Positions 25,539 through 33,728 of a DNA stretch of 64,000 bases are shown here, in pieces. The DNA is from Streptomyces sp. NBC_01233. GTDB lineage: Bacteria > Actinomycetota > Actinomycetes > Streptomycetales > Streptomycetaceae. Where the stretch lies: positions 7,978,501-8,042,500 of the forward strand of contig NZ_CP108514.1 in assembly GCF_035989305.1 (NCBI RefSeq), in the 5' to 3' direction. The notes under the pieces are model-generated. The model saw only the letters and a program-made list of their open reading frames with translations. It did no database searches and was not told where the DNA came from. Both the position numbers and the translations under genes were made by a program. Within the stretch, counting starts at the first letter, position 1. Every line of letters begins with the position of its first letter.

Positions 25539-26063
25539 ATGACGCGTTCCCGAAGGCCGGCACGGTTCAGCTTCTTACCGGGAGTTCTGGGCCTGGTGAT
25601 CCTGTTCGCACTGAGTGGCTGCGCAACCAGCTCCGGCGACTCCGCGCACGCCGCACCCACGAAACCGGCGCTGGACGTCTGCGCTTTGGCGACCGAGGAG
25701 GAGGTCGGGGCGGTCCTCGGCCAACCGGCAAAGGGAAGGCGGGATGACAGCGTCCTGCCCGGCCGCACGCAGTGCACCTACGTGAACGCCGCTGCCAAGG
25801 GCCGCATCGTCTTCATCGCCCTGCTGCCCTTCGAGGTCAGCCAGCACACCAAGCCCGGCACTCTACCGGTGGCCGGAGTGGGCGACGTGGCTCTGTACGA
25901 CGAAGCCTCGATCGGTGGCCATCTGTACGTGCGCAAGGGCTCGGTCAACTTCGCCGTCAACTACGCCTTTGATCCCCTTGCCCCGGGAATCCCCGACCAG
26001 CACTCCAGTCAGATCCGCGACCACCTCGAAACGCTGGCCCGCGCGATCGTGTCAAGGCTGTGA
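25539..26063 (+). CDS. DUF3558-type lipoprotein
   Basis: A 174-residue protein with a lipoprotein signal peptide: basic N terminus, hydrophobic core VLGLVILFAL and lipobox LSGC (Cys27). The mature part has a DUF3558-like pattern: CALATEEEVGAVLGQ, a second Cys in TQCTYVN and VAGVGDVALYDE. It would be anchored outside the membrane. ATG 25539 follows GAGGGGACGGGAC. Its downstream neighbours on the opposite strand are remnants, so it has no operon partner. Confidence 0.85.
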   Translation: MTRSRRPARFSFLPGVLGLVILFALSGCATSSGDSAHAAPTKPALDVCALATEEEVGAVLGQPAKGRRDDSVLPGRTQCTYVNAAAKGRIVFIALLPFEVSQHTKPGTLPVAGVGDVALYDEASIGGHLYVRKGSVNFAVNYAFDPLAPGIPDQHSSQIRDHLETLARAIVSRL

Positions 26064-26078
26064 GCGGCCGCGCCTGCG

Positions 26079-26463
26079 TCAGCCCACCTCGATGACGGAG
26101 AACCGCCCGCCCCAAGGATCGGCGAGCCGGGCCGCCCGGCCGTACGGGGTCTCCTCCAGCCGTCAAGGACTTGCCCGACGGCCTGGCGTACGGTCAGGTC
26201 GGCGTCGGTGACGGCGAAGTGCACCTGCCAGTGCGGCCACCCCGGTGCCATGCCGCAGCGGATGCCCGCCACCGGTTCGCCGTCAACCAGCAGGTCGACG
26301 GTGCCGCCGCACTCGTGGACGCGCTGTGACACCTCGTCGGCGCTGTCCACGGCGAAGTAGGTGGTCCACCCGGCGGCGGGGGGCTGCCGATACCGGCGAC
26401 CTTGGCGCCGCTCAGGGTGGCGCGCACGTAGACGCCCAGCCGCGTCGGCCTGAGAGGCGTACT
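26079..26463 (-). pseudogene. frameshifted VOC (glyoxalase/bleomycin-resistance fold) gene
   Basis: Successive pieces in different minus-strand frames make a VOC domain: YVRATLSGAKVAGIG, then WTTYFAVDSADEVSQRVHECGG, then LEETPYGRAARLADPWGG followed by RFSVIEVG and a stop. At least two frameshifts separate them. The 5' end is missing and abuts an IS end remnant. Confidence 0.7.
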
Positions 26464-27351
26464 CGTCGATCGGCCGGGAGCCCCCACAGTCACACGATCA
26501 GGCGACATAGAAACGAACATCAAGTCACATATCGCCCTCTCAGAACGGTAGGCGGCGACCATCGCCAGGATGCAGTCAGCCCATGGCTCGGAGCTGGCAA
26601 TGGTGCGTGGGTCGCATGAGGCACGCCCGAGCTCCCAGGCCGGCAGTGCTCTGGCCGCGCGGAAGTCGATGACGGCGGTTACGGCATCGCCCAGGACCAG
26701 CTGATTGGTGCGGGTGAAGTCCCCGTGCAGAGCCTGCTCGACCAGCTCCTCAGGCAGAGCGGCCCTCAGCCGGTTGGCATGGGCGTGCAGGTCCTCGCGT
26801 CGCTGGGCGATCTGACTGCGTAGCGCTCCGAGATTCTCGCGCTGCTGGTCGCGGGCCGCGTCCAGGACCGTGTCGCACCTAGCCAGTGCGCCCTGGATGG
26901 ACCCGGTACGCCACCGCGCGTGCTGGCGGAGCCGGGGGAGAGGGTAGGCGGCCAGGACCCGATGCATCCGTCCCAGAACCATGCCGACGTGCTCCGCGCG
27001 GGCCACCGTCATCGCGGAGGTGGCGACCGACCCGGGTGCCTCGTCGACCAATGCCCATGGCCTGCCGTCGGTCAGGCTGAGCAGGTTGCCTGCCCGGTCT
27101 GGCCATACCCGCGGTACCGGCAGCCGCGCGGCCCGGCAGAACTCCGACATATCCCATGCCGCGCGGGCCGCTTCCAGATCGGCCGTCGCCGGGTACTCCT
27201 TGGCGTAGAGCCGCTGGCCGCTGGATGTCACCACGCGCCAGTTGACGGTGTCGGTGCCCATCGGCACTTGCTCGACGGACTCGGCCTCGATGCCGTACCG
27301 GTCGGCCAGCACCTCGGCTGTCATCTCGTCCTCCCAGTTCATCTCCTCCAT
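26194..27351 (-). CDS. APH-like kinase, C terminus replaced by IS/VOC-derived sequence
   Basis: Residues 1 to about 270 form an aminoglycoside-phosphotransferase-fold kinase: catalytic loop LHGDFTRTNQL and metal motif VIDFRAAR. After AMVAAYR the frame runs into the IS remnant (26546 downwards) and then through decayed VOC sequence to a stop at 26194, so the last about 115 residues are not native. The active-site region is intact. The start is ATG 27351; a GTG at 27360 overlapping the stop of the upstream kinase gene (GTGA) is equally likely. It is coupled to the second kinase, so the pair probably act in one process. Confidence 0.7.
   Translation of the reverse strand: MEEMNWEDEMTAEVLADRYGIEAESVEQVPMGTDTVNWRVVTSSGQRLYAKEYPATADLEAARAAWDMSEFCRAARLPVPRVWPDRAGNLLSLTDGRPWALVDEAPGSVATSAMTVARAEHVGMVLGRMHRVLAAYPLPRLRQHARWRTGSIQGALARCDTVLDAARDQQRENLGALRSQIAQRREDLHAHANRLRAALPEELVEQALHGDFTRTNQLVLGDAVTAVIDFRAARALPAWELGRASCDPRTIASSEPWADCILAMVAAYRSERAICDLMFVSMSPDRVTVGAPGRSTSTPLRPTRLGVYVRATLSGAKVAGIGSPPPPGGPPTSPWTAPTRCHSASTSAAAPSTCWLTANRWRASAAAWHRGGRTGRCTSPSPTPT
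26464..26546 (-). mobile_element. left-end remnant of the IS5-like element
   Basis: On the minus strand this segment matches 23919-24003 closely; a 37-nt core around TGATCGTGTGACTG differs at only four positions. It is inserted at the 3' end of an APH-like gene and the 5' side of a VOC remnant. Only the end of the element remains. Confidence 0.7.
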
Positions 27352-27356
27352 GACAG

Positions 27357-28265
27357 TCACCGCCCCCTGGACGAGGAGTACATGCGGCCGTGGTTGTAGT
27401 GGGCCCGGAGGTTTTCGAGCATGGTGTGGGCCGCGTCGACGGTTTCCACGTCCCGGTGTTCCAGACCCCACTGCAGGGCGCTCACGGCGTCCTGGGCGCC
27501 GTAGGCCATACATGCGTGCTGTTCGGCCGGAGTGAGGTCGCGCCCGAAGCCGTCATAGAAGGCGGCGCGGACATTGGGACGGGAGGCGAGGATGCGCAGT
27601 TCGAGGCGGGGGAGATCGCGCTTCACGGAGGGTTCGACGCAGGTCCGCTCGAAGTCGATCAGTCGCAAGGTTCGGGTGGTGCTGTCCCACAGCCAGTTCC
27701 TGGGCTGGTAGTCGGCGTGGGACACGTGCGCAGGCAGCTCGCCGGGGCGCTCCCGGGTGAGGTCGCGCAGCATCACGCCGACATCGGCCGGCAGGTACAG
27801 CGCGGCGTGGTTGAGCATCTTCTCCACGGCCGCCGACCACTCGTCCTCGCCCTCGCCCTCGGCCGAGTGCGAGGCTGTGCCGGTTGGAGCGGAGTGGAGC
27901 AGCGCTAGCAAGTAGCCGGCCTGCTGGTATGCCTCCAGCTCCTCCTTGCCGTCCAGAGGGTGGCTGCGGACGCTGCGTCCGGCGACCGGCGTGATCACGA
28001 TGGCTAGCGCATCGGTGTCGGCCGCGACCAGCGTGGGAGCGCGCCCAGCACCGAGCCAGTGGGTCCACCGCTGGTAGGCCTCAACCTCGCGGCGGTGGCC
28101 CTTCGGGCCGGCATGCCTCTTCACGAACCGCCGCTGGCCGTCACTGCCGCGTACTTCCCAGACTCGGGGGCGGTCGGGGCCCGGCCATGAATGCTCGGCG
28201 ACGAGCTCGAAGGTGCCGGCCACCGTGGTGATCAGGTCTTCGATCCTCGCGGGGATGTCGGTCAT
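27357..28265 (-). CDS. APH-like small-molecule kinase
   Basis: A 302-residue protein with an N-lobe Lys in RFVKRHAG, catalytic loop VSHADYQPRNWLW and metal motif LIDFERT, i.e. the APH fold with Ala in place of the usual Gly of HGD. The ATG at 28265 starts the conserved part. It is coupled to the next kinase gene. The leader contains ATCAC-N5-GTGAT at 28303-28317. The substrate is unknown; proteins of this type phosphorylate antibiotics, choline, homoserine or sugars. Confidence 0.8.
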   Translation of the reverse strand: MTDIPARIEDLITTVAGTFELVAEHSWPGPDRPRVWEVRGSDGQRRFVKRHAGPKGHRREVEAYQRWTHWLGAGRAPTLVAADTDALAIVITPVAGRSVRSHPLDGKEELEAYQQAGYLLALLHSAPTGTASHSAEGEGEDEWSAAVEKMLNHAALYLPADVGVMLRDLTRERPGELPAHVSHADYQPRNWLWDSTTRTLRLIDFERTCVEPSVKRDLPRLELRILASRPNVRAAFYDGFGRDLTPAEQHACMAYGAQDAVSALQWGLEHRDVETVDAAHTMLENLRAHYNHGRMYSSSRGR

Positions 28266-28395
28266 GCCGATGCGCCCTTCGATAGGCCGCCCACCCAGGA
28301 TGATCACATAACGTGATGGGATGGGTGCGCAGTGTTGTCTTGCTGTGTGGGGGAGTAGCTTGCCAAGGGCCACTGACAACGTGGCCGGTCAGCAG

Positions 28396-28869
28396 TTATG
28401 TGACCTGGTGGCCGCCGGTTCCGTGGGAGGCGTCGATTACGCCGAACATCCAGCCGAGGGTGATCAGATGCGGGTCGTGCTCGGCGCCCCAGCGCGCCCG
28501 CAGCGCTCGGATCCGTTTCTTCATCCCGGTGTGGGAGAGGCCGCAGTGCTCTGCGATCTCGGCGTACGTGCCGTCCAGGGCGAGCGACCAGAGGATCTTG
28601 GTCTCGATGTCGTCGACGCCGCCGGGCGGTGGTGCTGTCGGCTCCGGCCGGGGCAGCTGCTCGGTGACGTAGCACGCGTGGACCAGGGCATGACGGTGGC
28701 GTACTCCGGCCCGCCGGTTCCCGTGCGACATCTGGATCGCGACGGTGCCTTCGGACAGGCCGAGTTCGGCAGCCGCCTTGGCGGTGCTCATGCCCTGGGC
28801 GAGGGTTCCAGCGATCTTCACTTGCGCCGGGGTCGGATGTGAGGCGGCCGTGGCGGGCCGTGTGGGCAT
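28396..28869 (-). CDS. LuxR-type double helix-turn-helix protein
   Basis: A 157-residue protein with two HTH units: residues 14-46 (PAQVKIAGTLAQGMSTAKAA..LGLSEGTV) and 88-120 (ETKILWSLALDGTYAEIAEH, then GLSHTGMKKRI). Both resemble the GerE/LuxR C-terminal domain. There is no receiver or sensor domain. It lies 105 bp downstream of the ligase gene on the same strand and may regulate the ligase/permease operon or the kinases. Confidence 0.75.
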   Translation of the reverse strand: MPTRPATAASHPTPAQVKIAGTLAQGMSTAKAAAELGLSEGTVAIQMSHGNRRAGVRHRHALVHACYVTEQLPRPEPTAPPPGGVDDIETKILWSLALDGTYAEIAEHCGLSHTGMKKRIRALRARWGAEHDPHLITLGWMFGVIDASHGTGGHQVT

Positions 28870-28974
28870 GAGCGGGTCCTTACGTTGCGGCGGCGGTGTG
28901 GTGGTGCAGGTTGGGCAGACCCCGGCCGAGGGGGGAACTCTCCCGGCCGGAGTCTGGTCTTGGTGCGGCGGAGA

Positions 28975-30420
28975 TCAGGCGCGGGTGAACCAGCGGGCCT
29001 GTTCTGCGTCGGTGACGATGCCGCGGTGGTGGTCGAGTTCGAGCTGCGCGAGGTGGGCGTAGTGCTCGACCACCTCTTTCCCGAACGCCTCCTGGGCGAT
29101 GGGGCTGTGCCGGAACGCGGAGCGCGCCTGATCGAGGGTGAGGGGCAGGAGAGCCGCGTCGGTGGCCTCGTAGGCGTTGGCCGTGCAGGGTGCCGGCGGG
29201 GTGAGCTGCCGCTCGATGCCGTGGATGATCGAAGCGAGCGCGGCGGAGAGAGCCAGGTACGGGTTCGCGTCCGCCCCCGGCACGCGGATCTCCAGGTGCA
29301 GGCCCGAGCCGTGGCCGGTGAGCCGCACGGCGCACGTGCGGTTGTCCCACCCCCACGTCATGCGAGTGGGGGCGAAGGAGCCGGGCACGTACCGCTTATA
29401 GGAATTGACGTTCGGCGCGTACAGCGGAGCGAGCCCCGGCAGCGCCGTCAGCAGCCCGGCGATTGCCTGCTCGCCGGGCTCGGACAGCCGTCCGGCCGCA
29501 TCGGAGAGCATGGCATTGCCGCTGCGGGTGAGGGAGACGTGCAGGTGGAGTCCGCTGGCGATGCCGGTCTGGGGCGAGGCCATAAACGTGGCCGTCATGG
29601 CGGACCGTCCTGCGAGGGTGCGCACGGCGTGCTTGAAGACGAGGTGGTTGTCGCATGCGGGCAGCGCGGCGCCGTAGGGGAAGGTGACCTCCACCTGGCC
29701 CGGGGCGCCCTCGGTCTTGATCGCCTCGACGGGCATGCCCGCCTTGGACAGTGAGCCCTGGAGCCGCCGGAAGAGCCGGTCGGTGTCCGGCGCGTGGTCG
29801 AGGGCGTAGTCCAGGTTCTCCTCGGTCACCGGCATGAGTCCGCCCGGGCCGATGCCGGCGGTCGGGGTGTAGGTACCGCGGTAGAGCAAGAACTCGGTCT
29901 CCAGGCCGGCCTGGGCGTGCAGCCCGTGGGCGGCCAGCCGGGTCAGCTGGTGACGCAGAATCTCGCGCGGCGCAACCTCGATGGGCTCCTCACCCAGGCC
30001 GATCGCGTTGCCGAGGACGAGCGCGGTGCGCGGCATCCACGGCAGGATTCGCAACGTCGAGGGGTCCGGCACGACCGTCATGTCCTCGTACCCGCTCGCC
30101 CAGGAGGTGAGGGCGAATCCGTCGGCGGGCGTCATGTCGACGTCGGTGGCCAGGAGGTAGGCGCACATCTCCGCACCGCCGTCGAGTACCCGGTCGAGGA
30201 AGTGCCGCGCCCCGTACCGTTTGCCCTTCAGGCGGCCCTGCAGGTCCGGCACGGCCAGGAGGACGGTGTCGATCACGCCAGCTGCGACGGCCTTGCGCAG
30301 CTCGTCGACGCTGAACGCCCGCGCCGGCCGCCACAGGGCGGTCGAGGCAGTATCGGCATCACGCTGCGACGGGCTGCTCGGGCGCGGCGTGGCTCCGGTC
30401 TGGGTGGACAGAGCGGTCAT
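28975..30420 (-). CDS. glutamine synthetase-like gamma-glutamyl ligase
   Basis: A 481-residue GS-superfamily protein: N-terminal beta-grasp (TVLLAVPDLQGRLKGKRY), catalytic region with GLETEFLLY, GAPGQVEVTF, SGLHLHVSL and the substrate and nucleotide segment APTRMTWGWDNRT. GlnA3/GlnA4-type proteins of Streptomyces glutamylate polyamines or ethanolamine rather than ammonia; the tight TGATG coupling to an amino-acid/amine permease supports such a catabolic role here. Start ATG 30420. An open frame continues to 31626 but is the permease gene read in another frame. Confidence 0.85.
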   Translation of the reverse strand: MTALSTQTGATPRPSSPSQRDADTASTALWRPARAFSVDELRKAVAAGVIDTVLLAVPDLQGRLKGKRYGARHFLDRVLDGGAEMCAYLLATDVDMTPADGFALTSWASGYEDMTVVPDPSTLRILPWMPRTALVLGNAIGLGEEPIEVAPREILRHQLTRLAAHGLHAQAGLETEFLLYRGTYTPTAGIGPGGLMPVTEENLDYALDHAPDTDRLFRRLQGSLSKAGMPVEAIKTEGAPGQVEVTFPYGAALPACDNHLVFKHAVRTLAGRSAMTATFMASPQTGIASGLHLHVSLTRSGNAMLSDAAGRLSEPGEQAIAGLLTALPGLAPLYAPNVNSYKRYVPGSFAPTRMTWGWDNRTCAVRLTGHGSGLHLEIRVPGADANPYLALSAALASIIHGIERQLTPPAPCTANAYEATDAALLPLTLDQARSAFRHSPIAQEAFGKEVVEHYAHLAQLELDHHRGIVTDAEQARWFTRA

Positions 30421-31955
30421 CACACGACCTCTTCCTGGATCCTGGCCATGCCCGAGCCCGCGTCGGCTGCCGCGGTCGGCACCTTGTAGTCCCGTCCCGC
30501 AACACGCCACCACACGGTGGCCAGGGCGAGGACGACCAGCAGGGCGATGGGTGCGTAGTTGAACGTGGTCACGGAGACGAGACCGGACTCGGGCCGGGAC
30601 TGGGGGAGGCAGAACAGCACGGTCACGAAGACCACCCAGGCCACGGCGACTATGCCGACGGGCACACCCCACCGGCCCAGGTTCCAGGGGCCGGGCTGGA
30701 AGCGGTGGCGGTTGCGGATCCGCAGATAGATCGGGATGGCGTAGGCGGGAGTGATCCCGATGACGTTGATCGCGGTGACGGCGGCGTACGCGGTCGGGCT
30801 GTACAGCGATGGCAGCGCCAGGACCGCGGCCACCGCGACCGACAGCCACACCGCGCGGGTCGGGGTGCCGGTACGGGCGTCGACGTGACGCCACAGCCGC
30901 GATCCGGGAAGGGCGCCGTCCCGGGAGAAGGCGAACACCATACGGCTGGCGGCGGCCGTCTCGGCGTTGCCGCAGAACAGCTGCGCGACGATCACCACCA
31001 GCAGCAGGGCCTTCGCGCCGGCGACGCCAAGGGCGTCGAGGAAGATCTGCGCCGGCGGCACCCCGGTGGCGCTGGCCTGGGTGGCGGCGTAGTCCTGGAT
31101 GGCGAAGGTCAGTCCGGCCAGCAGCACGAACCCCGCGAGCCACGACCAGCCGATCGCCCGCATGATTCCGCGGGAGGCAGAGATCTGGGCGTTGGTGGTC
31201 TCCTCCGACAGGTGCGCGGAGGCGTCGTACCCGCTGAAGGTGTACTGGGCGAGCAACAGCCCGATCAGCACCACGTACAGCGAACCGGACCAGCCGGTGT
31301 TGTTGACGAACTCCCCGAAGACGAAGGACGGCGACTGGTGGTGCGACGGCACGATCGCCAGCGCGCCGACGATCACGGCGACCCCGCCCAGGTGCCACCA
31401 CACGCTGATCGAGTTCAAGATGCTCACCAGCCGGACACCGAAGAGGTTGAGGGTGGCGTGCAGTGCGAGGATGCAGAAGTAGATCGCCATGATCTTGCCC
31501 GGCGTCGGGACGAACCCGAACTGCAGGTTCAGGAAGGCGCCGGTGAACAGCGCGGCACCGTAGTCGATGCCGGCGATCGCACCGAGCAGGCCCAGCAGGT
31601 TGAGCCAGCCGGTGTACCAGCCCCACTTGCGGCCGCCGAGCTGCTCGGCCTGGTAGTAGAGGGCTCCCGAGGTGGGGTACGCGGAGGTGACCTCAGCGAG
31701 GCCGGCTCCCACGAGCATCACCATGGCGCCGACGCCGACCCAGCCCCACAGCATCACGGCGGGGCCCCCGGTCGCGAGCCCGAAGCCGTACAGGGTCATG
31801 CAGCCGCTCAGCACGGAGATCACCGAGAAGCTGATGGCGAAGTTGCCGAACGGTCCCATGCGGCGGGCCAGCACCGGCTCGTAGCCCAGTTCCCGAAGGA
31901 ACGCATCATCTGCCTGGGCTCCCGGCGCGGGGCGAGTCGGGCGTGTTCGTAACAC
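30420..31955 (-). CDS. APC-superfamily amino acid / amine permease
   Basis: A 511-residue transporter with about twelve hydrophobic segments. The first contains FGNFAISFSVISVLSGCMTLYGF and the loop before TM3 has EVTSAYPTSGALYY, both signatures of the amino acid/choline or GABA permease subgroup. It precedes and is coupled to the GS-like gene, suggesting uptake of the substrate of that ligase (polyamine, GABA or ethanolamine; inference). ATG 31955 is preceded by GGAGGATGTCC. Confidence 0.9.
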   Translation of the reverse strand: MLRTRPTRPAPGAQADDAFLRELGYEPVLARRMGPFGNFAISFSVISVLSGCMTLYGFGLATGGPAVMLWGWVGVGAMVMLVGAGLAEVTSAYPTSGALYYQAEQLGGRKWGWYTGWLNLLGLLGAIAGIDYGAALFTGAFLNLQFGFVPTPGKIMAIYFCILALHATLNLFGVRLVSILNSISVWWHLGGVAVIVGALAIVPSHHQSPSFVFGEFVNNTGWSGSLYVVLIGLLLAQYTFSGYDASAHLSEETTNAQISASRGIMRAIGWSWLAGFVLLAGLTFAIQDYAATQASATGVPPAQIFLDALGVAGAKALLLVVIVAQLFCGNAETAAASRMVFAFSRDGALPGSRLWRHVDARTGTPTRAVWLSVAVAAVLALPSLYSPTAYAAVTAINVIGITPAYAIPIYLRIRNRHRFQPGPWNLGRWGVPVGIVAVAWVVFVTVLFCLPQSRPESGLVSVTTFNYAPIALLVVLALATVWWRVAGRDYKVPTAAADAGSGMARIQEEVV

Positions 31956-32034
31956 TGGACATCCTCCATGGAATGGGTGGAACGAGTGTGAAAAGTCAGG
32001 TGCATGCCAAGCCGCGTTTTGCTGTGCGCGACGG

Positions 32035-33051
32035 TCAGCGCACCGGTCCGGCGCGAGGCGCGTGGGTGCGTGCGAAGGACAGCGACTCCCGACGGGCCCT
32101 TAGCAGCAGAACCTCGCCGCCGTCGGGATAGTTCGGGTCCTCATGGACGGACGCCCACGGCTCCCGCGAGGCGTAGGTGCCCACGGCTGTGAACACCTCG
32201 GCGGCCTCCACGAACCGGTGGCCTGCCCACAAGGCGTACGCCAGGTGGTGCAGGTCTGTCACCGAGCGCGGCGCGGTATCCGGCTGCTTGAACCAGTGGT
32301 GGAACGCCTTGACCGTGTATGTGATCGTCGGCTCCTGCGCCCACTGCCGACGCCACAGCGGATCGGCGCGGTGCTGGAGGGACTGCTGCCGGCACTGCTC
32401 GACCAGCGCGTACAGCGGCAACAGCAGCAACGGGGAACCCGCCGGCGACCACGAGGCCACCCATCGGCCGAAGTCGAAGACCGCGGCGAGTGAGGCCGCC
32501 GGTGGGACGGGGCGGGCCAGTATGAACTGCAGTACCCGGTGGTACGCCTCCCGGTTGTACGGGTCGCGCTGGTTGATCCCGTGCAGCAGCCCCCACGGCC
32601 CGCTCGGCAGCATCGGCTCTGCCGAGACCTCACGATGCTCCCGGCGCACCTGGCGTCCATCGATCTGGGCGAGGGTGAGCAAACAGATCCAGGGCACCGG
32701 ATCCCGCGGCTCCCGGTGCGCCATCAGCAGCGAGGCCTGCCGTGCAGCCTCCTCCAATGCCGCAGCGCCTGCGTGCTGCTGGTGATGGGCGCGCAGGGCT
32801 CGCTCCACCGACACGCGGGCACGCATCACCTGGGCGTCGTAACTGTTCGGCTCCTCCGCCAGCCACACGCCCATCACATCGGAGTGGGCAGCGGTGACCG
32901 CCAGCACCTGCGTACGCGACGTCCGCAGCCCCCACTGCCCACCGGTTGAGGCCAGCAAGTCACGCGCCGGTCTCCACCGGCCGGCCTGCAACTCGACCAT
33001 GGCCATACCGAGGGCTTCATCGGTGCCGGCCGGGTGGTAAACGGGGCGCAT
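32035..33051 (-). CDS. uncharacterised helical (TPR-like) protein
   Basis: A 338-residue protein starting MRPVYHPAGTDEALGMAMVELQAGRW. It is helical with many Trp residues; repeated A-x(3)-A/L patterns (SVERALRAHHQQHAGAAALEE, HHLAYALWAGHRFVEAAEVF) suggest TPR-like repeats. Streptomycetes have numerous proteins of this type next to small membrane proteins, with no known role. The ATG at 33051 overlaps the TGA of a 36-codon ORF (TGATG), supporting this start over an open frame extending to 33645. Confidence 0.65.
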   Translation of the reverse strand: MRPVYHPAGTDEALGMAMVELQAGRWRPARDLLASTGGQWGLRTSRTQVLAVTAAHSDVMGVWLAEEPNSYDAQVMRARVSVERALRAHHQQHAGAAALEEAARQASLLMAHREPRDPVPWICLLTLAQIDGRQVRREHREVSAEPMLPSGPWGLLHGINQRDPYNREAYHRVLQFILARPVPPAASLAAVFDFGRWVASWSPAGSPLLLLPLYALVEQCRQQSLQHRADPLWRRQWAQEPTITYTVKAFHHWFKQPDTAPRSVTDLHHLAYALWAGHRFVEAAEVFTAVGTYASREPWASVHEDPNYPDGGEVLLLRARRESLSFARTHAPRAGPVR

Positions 33052-33161
33052 CAGTGCGCCCCGCGACCGGGGCGGTCGCCGGTCGCAGTCGAGGGCCGGG
33101 AAAGCTGAAACCTCGTGCTCTCGATCGCGGCACAGGGCTGCGTCATGCTTTTCTCGGTCAT
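33051..33161 (-). CDS. possible 36-residue peptide coupled to the TPR-like gene
   Basis: MTEKSMTQPCAAIESTRFQL followed by a Ser/Pro/Gly/Arg-rich tail ending RGAH. Its stop overlaps the next start. It could be a leader peptide or small protein, or merely an open frame; only the TGATG junction and the position between two co-directional genes support it. Confidence 0.3.
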   Translation of the reverse strand: MTEKSMTQPCAAIESTRFQLSRPSTATGDRPGRGAH

Positions 33162-33251
33162 CGAATGCTTCCTCGGCAGAGAGAGGGACGTTTGTGTCGG
33201 ACAGGAATCGCTGCGCGGCCGGAGAGAGCCACCGGACTGCCAGCTCCCGGT

Positions 33252-33446
33252 CTAGAACTTGATCCCACTGATCAGGCTCGCGACGTTCGTCGCGACCTCG
33301 GAGATCGCGGGGGCCATCGAAGAGCTGGCCAGGTAGAACCCCAGGAGCACGCACACGACGGCGTGCCCGGCTTTCAGTCCGCCCTTCTTGACGAAGAGGA
33401 TGACGAGGACCGCGAGCAGCACGACAGCGGAGATGCTGACCGCCAT
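33252..33446 (-). CDS. small conserved membrane protein
   Basis: A 64-residue protein with one clear transmembrane helix (ISAVVLLAVLVILFV), a KKGG turn and a second hydrophobic segment (AVVCVLLGFYLASSS), ending GIKF. This is a recurrent streptomycete small-membrane-protein pattern found beside TPR-like genes. Start ATG 33446 has GGAAGGGGACAC upstream. It is divergent from the regulator at 33729, sharing a 282-bp promoter region that carries the ATCAC-N4-GTGAT motif. Confidence 0.75.
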   Translation of the reverse strand: MAVSISAVVLLAVLVILFVKKGGLKAGHAVVCVLLGFYLASSSMAPAISEVATNVASLISGIKF

Positions 33447-33652
33447 GGATGTGTCCCCTTCCGAACCGTCGGTGATGCGGCTCGTTCCCGGCCCAAGTCC
33501 CCCGTAGCGGAGCCCAAGCCCATTCCCGACGAACCGGTGCGAGAGGTACACAGGCCCGGATGCGTTCGTGCTGCGAGTGGCAATCGGCCCTGAGCAGAGG
33601 CTGATTGAGGCACAAGGCTGACCGGGAAACGCCCGGTGCGCACATTCCGCCG

Positions 33653-33671
33653 GTGATATCACTGGGGTGAT
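33653..33671. promoter_or_regulatory. operator candidate GTGATATCAC-N4-GTGAT (copy 1)
   Basis: GTGATATCAC at 33653-33662 followed after 4 nt by GTGAT at 33667-33671. The same 15 specified bases with the same spacing occur at 41210-41228. It lies 57 bp before the GTG of the regulator gene, consistent with autoregulation. Confidence 0.65.
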
Positions 33672-33728
33672 CTCGGTTTTCGGCGGTCTACGTCGGCGGC
33701 CGGCGCACTTTCGTTAGGGGAGGTACAG

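Noticed and set aside
23900..25540. Complete terminal inverted repeats for the IS5-like element
   Set aside because: No right-end match to the left end was found by eye; only a 6-bp GTCCGG similarity, too short to claim.
28303..28317. ATCAC-N5-GTGAT upstream of the APH-like kinase gene at 28265
   Set aside because: Resembles the shared operator but the spacing is 5 rather than 4 and the adjoining half-site is missing; not counted as a regulon member.
28975..31626. A single 883-codon open frame on the minus strand
   Set aside because: Only the part from 30420 down is the glutamine synthetase-like gene; the upstream part is the permease gene read in the wrong frame and is Arg/Gly-rich without structure.
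30705..31952. Long plus-strand open frame opposite the permease gene
   Set aside because: High-GC antisense shadow; composition is Gly/Arg/Asp/Gln-rich and the minus strand encodes an obvious 12-helix transporter.
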